Origin: Anomaloglossus baeobatrachus | Taxonomy: Eukaryota; Chordata; Amphibia; Anura; Aromobatidae | Direction: 5' to 3' | Assembly: GCF_048569485.1 (NCBI RefSeq) | Contig: NC_134357.1 | Location: 226,271,634 to 226,335,633 of the forward strand | Length of the DNA stretch: 64,000 nt | In this document: piece after piece, positions 31,900-43,569 of the stretch | Numbering within the stretch: the first letter of the stretch is position 1 | How the letters are laid out: every line of letters begins with the position of its first letter | Translations under genes and position numbers: made by a program | Notes under the pieces: model-generated | Databases searched by the model: none | Told to the model about the DNA's origin: nothing | What the model saw: the letters and a program-made list of their open reading frames with translations, nothing else

Positions 31900-34002
31900 T
31901 TGAGTAGCCCAGAGGATGACCCATCGAATCCTCAGCCTGGTCCTCCTTCCACACAGCATCAGTTATCTAAGGAAACATATGACCCCAAAGCAGGTTACTC
32001 TGATGAATTGTTTACGGGACCCTTTGACCTTTCTTGCCTCTCACCACGCAACACCACCAACGCATGTGAGGCCGTGGTGTGCAGTGATGCACAGATCTTT
32101 GAGCACCCAAGGCCAGAAGAAAGCCATGTTGTTGGCCATGACATGCTGGGCAATCAGGTGGAAGTGTTGGAGGATGATGAGACACAGTTGCCCTCAGGTC
32201 AGCCTGAAACCTCCAATCTTAAAGATATTGACCTTCAGGAATTTGAAGACGACCTGGTCGATGATGAGGTGACTGATCCAACATGGACGGGTGGCATGGA
32301 TTGCAAGAGCAGCAGTGCAGAGGAGCATGTGCCCATAGTCCGCAAAAAGGCTGTAAGACGTAGGGTTTCGACCACTGCCAGAGGACAATCAACTGTGCAC
32401 ATGACACCACCACCTGTGGCATCTCAGAGTCCAAGGCTCCGTGCTGGGATGGTGTGGGAGTTTTTTTCCAAGAGTCCTTCGGACCAAACGGTTCTCATTT
32501 GTCAAATCTGTCAGACCAAGCTTAGCAGAAGCAGAAATACTTCCAGCTTGGGCACCTCCACCATGAAAAGCCATATGTTAGCCAAGCACACCACTAGGTG
32601 GTTGAAAGCTCTAGGTGAAAAACACGATTTCCAGACTCAAAACTCTGCCACTTCCCCTGGGCTGCCTGCTTCCCAAACTGGTGTGCAAGAAAGTGGCCAA
32701 CATCAGGTTGGGAGAAGGAGGCATCAGCGCCAAACTCATTCATCAACGACCACATCCGCTTTGGTGTCCCAGTGTTCCATTCAGTTATCCATACCACAGA
32801 CCTTTGAAAAGAAGCGAAAATACCCCGTTACGCACCCAAGGGCAGAAACCATAACTGCACACATTGCACAATTGATAACCCTTGAGATGTTGCCATATTG
32901 GCTTGTGGGAACAGAGGCTTTCCGCAACCTTCTAGTGGTGTTAGAACATCGGTACTCTGTGTGCTCCACAATCACGTGTCCGTAAACATCAAATGGGCTC
33001 TCACCAATGCCATAACAGGGAAGGTCCACTTAACCACAGACACGTGGACAAGCGGAAGTGGACACGGACGCTACATCTCACTGACGGCACACTGGATGAA
33101 CTTGGTGGCGGCTGGTAAAGAGTCTGAGCTGGCAACATCCAAAGTTCCCACACCTAGAATAGCGGGCCCCACTTAGTAGCCTCCTACACAGCAACAACTC
33201 TCTCCTCCTCCTACTCTTCATCTGGTTCCTGTGCATCCTCCTCAACATCTGCCTTTGTCCAACCGTCAACATCATTCCCCAGCTGGGATCTCTGCAGCAC
33301 TGCCTCGGCTAAGCAGCAACATGCTCTACTGAAGCTCATCTGTATCAGTGACAAATCGCTCACGGTATCTGAGCTTTTGAAAGCAATAACTGAGCAGACA
33401 TATGAGTGGCTTGCACCATTGGACTTCTGTTCAAGGATGGTAGTGTGCGATAATGGTCTTAATCTGGTGGTGGCTTTAAAGTTTATACATGTTCCTTGTA
33501 TGGCCCACGTTGTAAATTTAGTAGTTCAGCACTTTCTCAAAAAATACCCTGGGATACCAGACCTACTTACCAAGGTACGACGTATTAGCGCCCATTTCCG
33601 CAAGTCATCTACCTCTTTTGCTGGCCTGGCAGTGCTGCAGCAGTGCTTACACTTGCCTCATCACAGACTAATATGTGACCTCCCTACGAGATGGAATTTA
33701 ACCTATCATATGTTGGCCAGGATCCATGAGCAGCAGAGGGCAGTATCTCAATTCCAGCTGGAACATGCCCGTCAGACGCAGCTGCCAGACATAAGTACTG
33801 CCGAGTGGGTGTGGATTGCCGACATTTGTCAGGTCCTAGAGAATTTTGATTACTTTATCAACATTGTGAGCAGTGATGATGCTCTTATCAGCATTACAAT
33901 TCCACTGATTTGTTTTTTGAAATCCTCTCTGGATGGTCTGACTGACCAAAGTGTTAATGCACCCGAGGTGTCTGTGGATCCAGACTTCACATTGGTTGCT
34001 AG
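31900..34002 (+). pseudogene. hAT transposase, BED finger and catalytic core
   Basis: The open stretch 31900-32985 carries an acidic N-terminal region and a BED zinc finger (VWEFFSKSPSDQTVLICQIC, then HMLAKHTTRW: C-X2-C and H-X4-H). The frame shifts near 32960 into GKVHLTTDTWTSGSGHGRYI (hAT catalytic block with the first Asp), has a stop near 33176, and resumes in 33377-34002 with MVVCDNGLN, HVPCMAHVVNLVV and LPTRWNLTYHML, conserved hAT core blocks (CxxH-like AHVLNL and TRWNS). Cut by a MITE at 34003. At least two breaks. Confidence 0.88.
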
Positions 34003-34207
34003 TAGTGTTGAGCAGACCCGGATCGGCAAAATCCGGATCCGCACAGTTTGAGCGGCAGATGCAAGTCCTACCCGGACGCGGGATTCCGGGTGCACGATCC
34101 GGATCCGTTTTTTTTTTGGTTTTTATTCTCTCTCTTTTCCCCAGATTCCTCTCCCCATTGACATATATGGGGCCGAACCCGGATTTTTCACTATCCGCTC
34201 AACTCTA
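34003..34207. mobile_element. hAT-type MITE
   Basis: Ends TAGTGTTGAGC and GCTCAACTCTA (10 of 11 match when mirrored) inside a perfect 8-base duplication GTTGCTAG (33995-34002 and 34208-34215). Inner text is rich in CCGGATCCG palindromes. Size 205 bases, no coding content. Confidence 0.9.
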
Positions 34208-35278
34208 GTTGCTAGTAATCCACACAACCTCGGTCAATAAGCTCAGACCACCTTTGCTCAGCATCATTAGGATGAGGATGATGATGAAGAACTGGAATGC
34301 TTTGAGTTGTCAATCCCTTGGTTACCAACTTCAAACTTCAGGCCTATGCAGCATAGATGGCCTGAGGAGGAGCAGGAGGAGAGAGACTGAGGAGGAGAGG
34401 AGGTTTAGGCTGGTTTCACACATCCGGCGCACTCCAGTACAGTGTATACAGTACAATGGCAGCACAGCAACCTTCGGGTCACATGCTCTGGTCACATGAC
34501 AGCAAGTGACCGGAGCGTGTCACGTTGCCATTGTACTGTATACACTGTACGGTAGTGCACCAGATCTGGCAATCTGGAGAAAAGCCGGATGTGTGAAACC
34601 GGCCTCAGGGAGACAAAATGTATTCTTAGCAGTGACACACAAAGGTTTCCAGTTCGGAGTCTGGGACACATGGCATAGTTCATGTCACACTGTCTTTCTC
34701 ATAATTGTCGGCTAGTCCACATTTTGGCAGACAACAAATACTGGTTATGTACCTTCCTTGATCCTTGACCCACGCTACAAAGACAAATTCGCTTTACTAC
34801 TTGTCGAGGCAAATAAGGATTGTACTACGGAAACATTCAAGAGGGTTGTAGTGGAGCAGTTGATGAAACGATTACCCTCAGGTCATGCTGGCGTCAGAGG
34901 TAGCGTGTCATCTCACGCAACAGGATTACAAGAGAGGGCTACGCATAGTAGGAGCAACACAGAAGGGGACTAATGTGCTAAAACTGGTCCATTTTCCACA
35001 AACCGTCAACTTCGAATCAGATACCGGTTGGGGGAACTATGACGAGGGAACAGTTAAGTAAGATGGTGAGGGACTATGTAGGTGGCCGTATCAGCGTGCT
35101 TTCAGAGTCTACAGTTCCCTTTAACTATTGGGTTTCCAAGCTCAACACTTGGCCAGACCTTGCCTTATACGCTTTGGAAGTGCTAGCTTGCCCTGCTGCA
35201 AGTGTGTTGTCTGAGCGTGTATTCAGCTCAGCGGGGTCAATAATAACAGATACTCGCACACGACTATCCACGTAAAGT
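34208..35278 (+). pseudogene. hAT transposase, C-terminal dimerisation domain
   Basis: Continues the gene after two MITEs. LDPRYKDKFALLL (near 34760) precedes the hATC domain at 35039-35275: FNYWVSKLNTWPDLALYALE, then CPAASVLSERVFSSAG and RTRLST before the stop. This is the W..L..A..L...P..S..SER.FS.AG signature of hAT dimerisation domains. The frame is broken between 34220 and 35039 by the MITE at 34408 and several stops. Confidence 0.85.
34408..34604. mobile_element. MITE, TTA-flanked (Harbinger-like)
   Basis: Ends GGCTGGTTTCACACATCCGG and CCGGATGTGTGAAACCGGCC, flanked by TTA on the left and TCA on the right. The inner CAGTACAGTGTATACAGTAC / GTACTGTATACACTGTAC palindrome means the whole 197 bases can fold on themselves. 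Confidence 0.8.
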
Positions 35279-36600
35279 GCAGACAGTTTGATGATGATCA
35301 AAATGAACCATAGATGGATTGCCCCAAAGTATCTCAGGCCGCCTGTTAACAAGACCTAATAATAAGAAATCCAAATTTTGAGGCTAGACTTAAGTTCAAA
35401 TAAGTTCCATTGTTTCTCAGAAGACAAAATACTCTTGAATATCATCTAATGACACCGCATGACTAATCTAACTTGTTATGCTGCTGCCATGTAATTATTT
35501 GGCCCATTCACCCAGGGCAATATTTTTCAAGCCTTTGTACATTATACACTGGCACAAGCACTGTCGAGGCTACACTGTCTAGAACATTTGGTCAGGCAGT
35601 CTCTATTTGTGTTCTTTATTGATGCTGTGCTCCACAGTGTGTTACACATGGCCCCCTGCAGAATTTTTTTTAGCTCCTTGGAATGTTATGCCTTGTTGCT
35701 TATCCTACCAATTTTTTTTTTTTTTTTGTTGGGAGCTGTTGGGAGTACCTTCTGATGCTGTGTTCCATGGTGTCTGAACCATTATCCCTTGGGGAAACTG
35801 AATTTATTAAACTCCTTAGCATGTTATGCCCTATTGCTTATCCCTAGAATGCATACCTGGGGCCTCGCAGGCCTGCTAGGTTACTTGTTTTCTATTGTAG
35901 ATTTCTATGGTAGGATAACCCTAGAACGCGCAGCCAATGTTTAAAATAAAAAAAAAAAGCTGTTGGGAGTACCTTCTGGTGCTATGCTCCATGGTGTCTG
36001 AACCGTTAATCCCCTGGGGAAACTGGTAGGATAAGCAACAGGGCATAAAATGCCAAGGAGTTTAATAAATTAAATTTATTTATTTATTTTTTTTTAAAAA
36101 GCTGTTGGGAGTACCTTCTGATGCTGTGCTACATGGTGTTTGAACCATTCCCCTTGGGGAATCTGAACTTTTTGAAATCCTCGGTGTTAGCTAGTGGAAT
36201 AACACCAGAGTGAAACTGTCACTTCCATGGTGCTGCATGCTTCACAAACTGCGGTCTAGGAAGCAGGCGATGATGGCTCCTGCTCCCAATCTGCTTTTGG
36301 TCAGATGCAATCATCGAAGCTGATGTCGTTGAAGATGTCCCAGCGTGGTGTTCATTTGTCCATAAAACAGACATTACTGAATAATTTGAATAGAGGGCCA
36401 CTGGAGCTGGTGGTGTTGGTGGAGGAGGAGGAGGGCAAGGCCAACATCCCAACGGGCACATTGTAGCTGACCTTTGAAAGTGCTGTCAAATATGTCCCAA
36501 AAAAGGAGGTGCGAGACAGACACCAATATAATGTATGTTACAGCCCTTTCTAATTGAAAAAGAAGAAAAAATGTAAAAAATTAAACGTGCACATATGCTA
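35279..36600 (+). other. hAT 3' non-coding region
   Basis: AT-rich sequence after the transposase stop. A sentence-like block (AGCTGTTGGGAGTACCTTCTG ATGCTGTG CTCC) is repeated about three times between 35730 and 36180. No gene is seen; a minus-strand Pro-rich frame near 36219-36461 is not convincing. Confidence 0.5.
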
Positions 36601-36964
36601 AAGTGTTTTTTTGGAGGTCGGGGCTTGATTTGACATTTTATTACAATGATTAGGCACTACAAACTGTTTCTTAGCGATTTCTCCTCTTTTACTTTGGTTT
36701 GAGAGCTGTTCTGGCGACTACGTAAACGCCGCGTTCTGCTCTGAGCACGTTATTAGAAAACACCAGAAATGCAGTTCCGCACCTTCTACAGGCTGTGGCC
36801 ATACTGTTTCAGCCATTTCCTCAGTCACCACAGCTCACCATTAGGTCCGACGTGAAATTATTCTGGTTTCCCATAGACTTACATTGGGCGTCGAATATTC
36901 GCGAATAGTCGAACAGCGGCGACCTATTCGTCGGAGCGAGTATTAGGGCATTCGATCATCCCTA
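36601..36964 (+). repeat. hAT right end, internal copy
   Basis: Ends GGCATTCGATCATCCCTA. Closely similar to 37750-38124 over the whole length (GGGGCTTGATTTGAC, ACAGGCTGTGGCCATAC, TTACATTGGGCGTCGAATATT). It is not followed by the target duplication; that follows the outer copy. Confidence 0.8.
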
Positions 36965-37615
36965 TTGATACTTCTTTTATGATGATCCTTCTCTGATGCC
37001 TTTATAAGCTAATTGAACATTGAGTTATGTATTATCATCTATGATGTGTTATTTCATACGCATGGAAAGCAAACACTTGTTTATTGTGTTTCTGAATTTA
37101 CTTAATAAAAAAATTGTTTACAAGAAAAAAATGCCAGCCAAGGTAAAGCTAGTCAGATGGGGGTGGTCAATCAAAATACAGGGAAGCCCATTAATTTTTT
37201 TTTTAATTATTTATAAAAATAATGGAAAAATAAAATGCATGTGCTCCCGTCGTATTTTGATCGCCAGTCAGGAAAAGCCAGGCAGATTTGTATTTTGAGA
37301 TGGTAATAAGCCCGAAATTCATGGTGTCATGCCAAATTAGACGTGGCCACCACGAATTTCTAGTAAACTGTAAAAAAAAAACAAAAAAAAAAAACACAAG
37401 AGAAACTTTTTTTATTAGAAATAAAACAAAAAAAATTTAGAGAGTCCATCTTTATTATAAAAAAAATTGCTGTCCCTGTAAACTACGTCGGACTAAGAAT
37501 CTCAGCTTCATCACTTTGTACAGAGCAATGTAGCAGAGTTGACATGACTCTCTCTGCTTCTCACATTGTATAGACCCAGTCTGTACAGAGTGAGAAGCAG
37601 GCTGACAGTGAGGTC
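36965..37615. other. Foreign segment inside hAT block
   Basis: About 650 AT-rich bases between the two hAT right ends. The first 160 bases (to about 37125) end in TTAATAAAAAAATTGTTTAC, reminiscent of a LINE 3' end, and the rest resembles other frog repeats (CCAGCCAAGGTAAAGC). No coding content. It may be DNA captured when the composite moved. Confidence 0.45.
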
Positions 37616-38124
37616 ATCATTAGGGTAATCGAATACCCTAATATTCGCTTTGCCGAATATCTGGTGAATACGTCGCCGCTATTTGTCTTCGCAAATATTC
37701 AACCCTCAATGTAAGTCTATGGGAAACCAGAATAATTTTACGTTGGACCCAAGAAGGTTGGGGCTTGATTTGACGTTTTATTACAGTGATTAGGCACTAC
37801 AAACTGTTTCTTAGCAATTTCCCCTCTTTTACTTTGCATTTCTGGTGTCTTCTAATAACCTGCTCAGAGCAGCACGTGGTGTTTACGTAGTTGCCAGAAC
37901 AGCTCTCAAACCAGTTACGCACCTTCTACAGGCTGTGGCCATACAGTTTCAGCCTTTTCCCATCGATTTCAGCCTTTTCCTCAGTCACCACAGCTCACCA
38001 TTAGGTCCGACATGACATTATTCTGGTTTCCCATAGACTTACATTGGGCGTCGAATATTCACGAATAGTCGAATAGCGGCGATCTATTCGTCGAAGCGAA
38101 TATTAGGGCATTCGATCATCCCTA
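37616..38124. mobile_element. hAT right-end-derived MITE / outer right end
   Basis: It starts TAGGGTAATCGAATACCC, a mirrored and altered version of the hAT right terminus, and ends in the true outer terminus ATCATCCCTA. The two ends are inverted repeats of each other over about 130 bases, including CTATGGGAAACCAGAATAAT. It could be a non-autonomous element built from two right ends. Confidence 0.6.
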
Positions 38125-38990
38125 ATAAATTCTTTCAAGATGGATATACTCCCTCGCTTCTTATACATATTCCAGGCGGTTCCGATACTTTACCCAGCTG
38201 GCTTCTTTCAAACTTTCAGGTCCGCGCTGACTCAATTTGTCTGGGGACATTGCAGAGCTAGAGTAAAGTATCATACGCTTACTCGTCCCATTACTGCGGG
38301 GTGTGCTGGACTTCCAGACCTACGCGGATATCATTGGGCAGCCCTGCTGGTTTGAATGTTTGACTGGCATTTTAAAGCAAAAACAAAAAAAATGGGTCAC
38401 ACTGGAGCAGGAAAACTCATCAATCCCCTTAAAATATTTACCGTGGCTCAAATCTAGAGAGGGGGTGAGACTGTCTTCTGCAGACTTCTTGATTAAGGCT
38501 ACATTGAGGGCGTGGGATCAGATAAAACAGAAGGGCGGGATGGTGGAGTGTCCCTTCCTTCTAGTACCCATCCTGTCCAACCCTGAATTCCCCCCAGGAC
38601 TTAAGGCCCCGTCACACACAGAGATAAATCTTTGGCAGATCTGTGGTTGCAGTGAAATCATGGACATATTGTTCCATTTCTACACAGCCACAAACCTGGC
38701 ACTGATTGTCCACAATTTCACTGCAACCACAGATCTGCCGCAGATTATTTATATGTGTGACAGTTATACTCGTTTGTTAATGTTTGGTCACAGGGAGGAC
38801 GGTGCTTGTCTGATGCTTCGGCTCCACCTTTTGAGAGATTGTTCATGCAGGAGTCTAAAAATTTGGAAACATCCCCCAAAAAAATCCTTCGCGATCCAGT
38901 GCTGCTACTTGCTTTCAGCAATCAACTTAAGCTTTATGCAGTATTTTTTTCTCAATAAAGCTTTATGCAGGATTTTTTTTCTCAATAACT
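38125..38990 (+). pseudogene. L1/Tx1-type LINE ORF2, C-terminal part
   Basis: Resumes ORF2 after the hAT block: KMDILPRFLYIFQAVPI, FFQTFRSALTQFVW and LPDLRGYHWAALL, the conserved region after the L1/Tx1 RT (KM..LPR.LY.F...P). A frame change near 38350 leads into LEQENSSIPLKYLPWL and NPEFPPGL. A small MITE splits it at about 38604. The end is not defined. Confidence 0.8.
38604..38765. mobile_element. Small MITE in LINE tail
   Basis: Left end AGGCCCCGTCACACACAG after TTA, like the element at 24452. The arms AGATCTGTGGTTGCAGTGAAA and TTTCACTGCAACCACAGATC are mirrored. The right terminus is worn. Confidence 0.65.
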
Positions 38991-39752
38991 GGTAAAGTTT
39001 TTTTACCCCTTATGGACTGGGAGATTTTCTGTTTATGTACCTTCTTTATTTTCCCATTAAAATAGCCACATGAGGGCTTGTTTTTGTATTGACAAGCTGT
39101 TTTTAATGGCACCAATCTATGTACTGGAAAATTGAAGAAAAACCTCCAAGAATGGTGAAATTGGAAAAACAATTTTGAAATATTTTTTTTTTTTGTTTTC
39201 ATTTTTCTGTAAAAATTACCTAGCAACATGATCTCCCAGGTAAGTACAAATAATATGCAAGTTTGGTGCCACCATGTGTTTTATGTAGGAAAAAAATTCA
39301 GATATCCTACAAAAAAACCCCCCAAAAAAATAAAATCGTGACACCATTTTCCAATCCCCGTAACTTTATTTTTACATTGATGTAGATAATTGAGGACTTT
39401 TCTCAAGAGTCGACTTTATATTGATATCATTTTTACTTGATTCTTACATTTTTTGCGGTGTTGCAGTGACCTAAAAATCGCAGTTCTGGCATTACATATT
39501 TTTCCCTTTAAGGCATTTACCAAACAAGTTAATGTAATATTTTGATCAAACTTTTACAGTGATACCACAGGTTTCGTTTATAATTTACTTATTTTTTTAA
39601 TGGCTGGAAATAGGATGATTTTTTTAGTTTTTTTTTTTAATTTTCCTTAAGGATAACCTGAGATTGTCTAATTGCTTATAGTATATAGTGCTATACTCAA
39701 CAATGTATAAAAATAACAAAAAGAGGAATAAATATCCTACAAAAATTACTTA
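38991..39752. other. AT-rich gap, no gene
   Basis: AT-rich with long T and A runs. Phrases such as GAGGGCTTGTTTTTGTATTG and GTACTGGAAAATTGAAGAAA recall the inside of the TTAA-flanked element at 51128, so a worn relative may lie here. No open frame of interest. Confidence 0.4.
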
Positions 39753-41458
39753 GGCTGCTTTCACACAACGTTCAGGACGCAAGTTAACAAAAAGTATTTT
39801 TGCTGCAAAAACGGATCCAGTGCAAATAAGTTTTAATTTCAATGCATTTGCAATGGACACGCGTCAACATGTGTTGACATGCGTTTGCGTGCAGTTTAGT
39901 AAGGATCCAGCAAGTTGCAGTATTTTAACATTTTTCAAAAACGCTACTTGTAGCGTTTTTGAGCTGCGTCCAAATACTGTTTAAATCACTGGATCCTGAT
40001 TATACTGCACACAAACGCATATGAACATGCTGATAGACAAGATCCAGTCTGGTGTGATCACAGAGTCTCTCTCTCTCTCTTACTCACCAATCACCGGCGC
40101 TGCATGGCTGTCACACTGCTCTGGCGGCTTCTCCTCTTTTAAAAATGCCCGCCGCTCATTACTCCATCTCGTATTCCCTGCTTCCCCTGCCCACCGGCGC
40201 CTATGATTGGTTGCAGTCAGACACCCCCCCACGCTGAGTGACAGCTGTTTCACTGCAACCAATCACAGCCGCCAGTGGGCAGGTCTATATCGTGCAGTAC
40301 AATAAATTACAATTGGGAAGGGGACCGCACGCCGTTTTTTTTTTTCTTTTATACCAGCCAAGATAAAGCCACATGGCTGAAGGCTGGTATTCTCAGGATA
40401 AGCCCCACGTTATGGGGAGCCCCCGAGCCTAAAAATATCAGCCAGCAGCCACCCGGAATTGCCGCATCCATTAGATGCGACAGTCCTGGGACTCTACTCG
40501 GCTCATCCCGAATTGCCCACAGCTGTCACTAAGTCCTAGGTTAATCATGGCTATAAGATACCTTCCATGATTAACCTGTAAGTGAAAGTAAATAAACACA
40601 TACACCTGAAAAAATCCTTTATTTGAAATAAAAGACAAAAAATACCCACCCTCTTTCACCACTTTATTAAAATCCCCAAATAACCCTCCAGGTTCAACGT
40701 AATCCACACGAGGTCCCACGACGCTTTCAGCTCTGCTACATCGGAAGCTGACAGGATCGGCCATAGAACACGACTGCTCTCTGTGAGCTCCACGCAGAAA
40801 CGTAGTCGTGCTGTCAGCGGTGACGTCACTCAGGTAGTGCCGGTGTGTGTACGGAGATTGGTGCAGTAGTGCAGATGTGTGCGGTGATGATGGGTGCAGT
40901 GATGATGGGGGCGGTAGTGCCTGCATGTGTGCGGTGACGATGGGGGAGGTAGTGCCTGCATCTGTGCGGTGATGATGGGGGAGGTAGTGCCTGCGTGTGT
41001 GCGGTCATGATGGGGGCAGTAGTGCCTGCGTGTGCGGTGATGATGGGGGCGGTAGTGCCTGCGTGTGTGCGGTGATGATGGGGGCGGTAGTGCCTGCGTA
41101 TGTGCGGTGATGATGGGGGCGGTAGTGCCTGCGTGTGTGCGGTGATGATGGGGACGGTAGTGCCTGCGTGTGAGCGGTGATGGGGGCGGTAGTGTCTCTT
41201 TTTCTGTCTCTCTTTCACTCTCTCTTTTCTCTCTCTCTCATTTTCGCTCTATCTGAATTTCCAGTCTATGACGTTCAGATCCCCTCACGCCCGATGACAT
41301 GACTCCATTACATGCCCATAATTTCAAGTGACAGGATCCTGTAAAATAACATGCGTTTGCATGTCTTTCTCTTTGCAAAAACAGGATCCGCTTTTGCAGC
41401 AAAAAAAACCCATTCAGGACGCATGTTAAAAAAAACAACACGTAGTGTGAAAGCAGCC
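39753..41458. mobile_element. MITE, TTA-flanked, 1.7 kb with minisatellite
   Basis: Ends GGCTGCTTTCACACAACGTT and GTAGTGTGAAAGCAGCC inside TTA (39750-39752 and 41459-41461). The arms share CAGGACGCA and GCAGCAAAAAC mirrored. The middle has a CT run near 40070, GC-rich text, and a minisatellite at 40860-41190. Same terminal type as the element at 53075. Confidence 0.8.
40860..41195. repeat. Minisatellite (GCGGTGATGATGGGGGCGGT)
   Basis: Units of about 35-38 bases: TGCCTGCGTGTG, then GCGGTGATGATGGGGGCGGTAG, repeated about eight times. A minus-strand His/Pro/Thr-rich frame across it comes from the repeat. Confidence 0.85.
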
Positions 41459-41461
41459 TTA

Positions 41462-41852
41462 TAGCAAATATGGGCTGCAGTGTGTATATTGCCCAGGCAA
41501 AAAACTAGTACTCTACCAGGATACCGCTAAACCCCCACTAAGTGGAGGCATCACAGGTGCAGGAGGAGCAAATCTCACACACTTCCAAGGAATGGAGGGG
41601 GCGATTGCTGTATGATAAACCTGCACACTGATGGTTTGCACACATGCAGATGCACAGTCACAAGCCTGCAGCCTATTAGGTGACGCCCATACTATTAGAT
41701 CAGGCGGGCTGCCAAGCTAACACCTCATATTTTTTTGTACAGGATACAGCCAGGCCCCTTTCTGTTAGCCGTTGCATATTAGAGTTCCTGTCCCTGTATG
41801 TGCCAAAGATGGGATGTAACTAGAAATATGCGGCAAAAATGGATTTCTGTGT
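41462..41852. other. Gap, nothing recognised
   Basis: About 390 bases of mixed composition between a MITE and the DIRS element. No frame, terminal repeat or motif that I recognise. Confidence 0.4.
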
Positions 41853-42111
41853 ACTCACCGTAAAATCGTTTTCTCTTAGCCATCATTGGGGGACCATGGG
41901 TGTTATGCTGCTTATCCATAGAACGACACTAAGTAGATGCAAAGATGTTAGCTCTTCCCCTGCAGTATACACCCCCTGGCCTAGCCAGGCTACTTCAGTT
42001 TTAGTACGCAAGCAGTAGGAGAACAAGTAACAAAAAACGTGAGTGAATACTCATAACAAAAAAGTACTGAGACAGAAAAAAGCTAAGGCCCAACAGGGCA
42101 AAAGGGAGGGT

Positions 42112-42240
42112 GCTGTGTCCCCCAATGATGGCTAAGAGAAAACGATTTTACGGTGAGTACACAAAAATCCGTTTTTCTCTGACGCCTCATTGGGGGACAC
42201 AGGACCATGGGACGTCCTAAAGCAGTCCATGGGTGGGTAA
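42112..42240. repeat. DIRS internal complementary region
   Basis: The text mirrors the left terminus (GGCTAAGAGAAAACGATTTT) and then passes directly into the mirror of the right terminus (TTTCTCTGACGCCTCATTGG). This junction of both element ends is the known circle-joint template of DIRS elements. Confidence 0.8.
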
Positions 42241-42399
42241 ACAATAAACAACGCAACCCAAGGACTAGGAACCAGTCCCAAATAGCCAGGAGCGCCTACT
42301 GAGATAGTGGAGCACCTATCGTTTGCAGAATTTTCCTACCTAGGTTCGCCTCAGCCGAAGCCTGGGTATGGACTCAGTAATGCTTTGAAACAGTATGTA

Positions 42400-43170
42400 A
42401 GCAAGACCAGGTCGCAGCCTTACACATCTGTTCCACTGAAGCCTGATGCCTAATGGCCCAAGAGGCGCCAACTGCTCACGTGGAATGAGTCCGCAGCCCG
42501 CTAGGAATGGGCTTGAGTTGCAAGCGGTAGACCTCCTGGATCACAGAGCGAATCCAGCGAGCCAGCGTTGCCTATGAAGCTGCCTCTCCTTTCTTAGGCC
42601 TTTCAAGAATGACGAACAAGGAGTCTATGTTCCTAAAGGGGCTGTCCTGGGTACGTAATATCTGAGAGCCCTCACAAGGTCTAGCGGATATAGAATCCTT
42701 TCCACCCTATGGACTGGGTGTGGACAAAAGGAAGGCAGAACAATGTCATCGTTCATATGAAACGGGGAAGTAACCTTCGGAAGAAAATCCAGAAGGGGGC
42801 GTAGAACCACCTTGTCCTGATGAAAGATCAGAAAGGGTTCGCGGCAAGAGAGTGCTGCCAGTTCCGAAACTTGTCTGATGGACGTAAATCGCCACTAAGA
42901 ATGTTACCTTCCAGGAGAGAAGAGCAAGAGAAGATTCCTTAAGAGGTTTAAAAGGGGACCTCTGGATACCGTCCAAAACCAGATTGAGGTCCCATGGGTC
43001 CAGCGACCGTTTATACAGGGAAACTAGATGGGAGACACCCTTGAGGACAGTCTTGACTTGCGGATTGCAAGCTAGGCGGTATTGATAGAATATTGAGAGA
43101 GATGAAACCTGCCCCTTACAGGAGCTGAGGGCCAACCCCTTTTGCAACATGACTGCAAAAAAAAAAATCA
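42400..43170 (-). pseudogene. DIRS tyrosine recombinase
   Basis: Minus-strand pieces give WDLNLVLDGIQRSPFKPL, LSWKVTFLVAI and later FHMNDDIVLPSFCPHP and YPLDLVRALRYYV, the recurring core of DIRS tyrosine recombinases. It lies downstream of RNase H, next to the internal complementary region. Fossil. Confidence 0.8.
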
Positions 43171-43569
43171 AGAATTCTGGGGATCGCCAGAGGATAGGTT
43201 GGACATTAGTTTCCCTGCACTGGGAAAGGAAAGTTTTTCACATACGGTGGTAAAAACAGGATGAAGGACGGCTTTCAGGCACTGTACATGGTGGAGATGA
43301 CCGCAGGAGAGAATCTCGCTCTTGTTAAAGTCTAGGTCTCAATGGCCAGTCCGTCAGCTTCAGGGCTCTGAAGTTCTAATGGGAAATGGGCCCTTGGGTC
43401 AGCAGGTCTGGGATGCTTACAAGGCGCCATGAGCAATTGTACTAATTCAGCATACCAGGCGCACCTGGGCTAGTCCAGTGCTATTAGTATCACCGGGACT
43501 CCTGCCTTGATCTTCCTGATTACTTGTGACAGCAGGGGCAAAGGCGAAAAACATGTAAGGCAGACGGAA

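Larger units (their letters stand above)
18241..38124 (+). mobile_element. hAT-bounded composite block inside the LINE
   Basis: The left end is TAGGGATGAGC and the right end is ATCATCCCTA. Outside are ATAAATAC (18233-18240) and ATAAATTC (38125-38132), an 8-base target duplication with one mismatch, as hAT elements make. LINE ORF2 resumes at once after the right copy. Inside are a hAT transposase gene, a Penelope-like element, several MITEs, a second hAT right end at 36964, and about 650 bases (36965-37615) that look foreign to the transposon. Confidence 0.8.

Noticed and set aside
31900-32985. 361-codon frame as a possible host BED-finger gene
   Set aside because: It continues the frame of the hAT transposase N-terminus across the 14-base duplication and is followed by the hAT core and hATC domain with frameshifts, so it is a transposon pseudogene.
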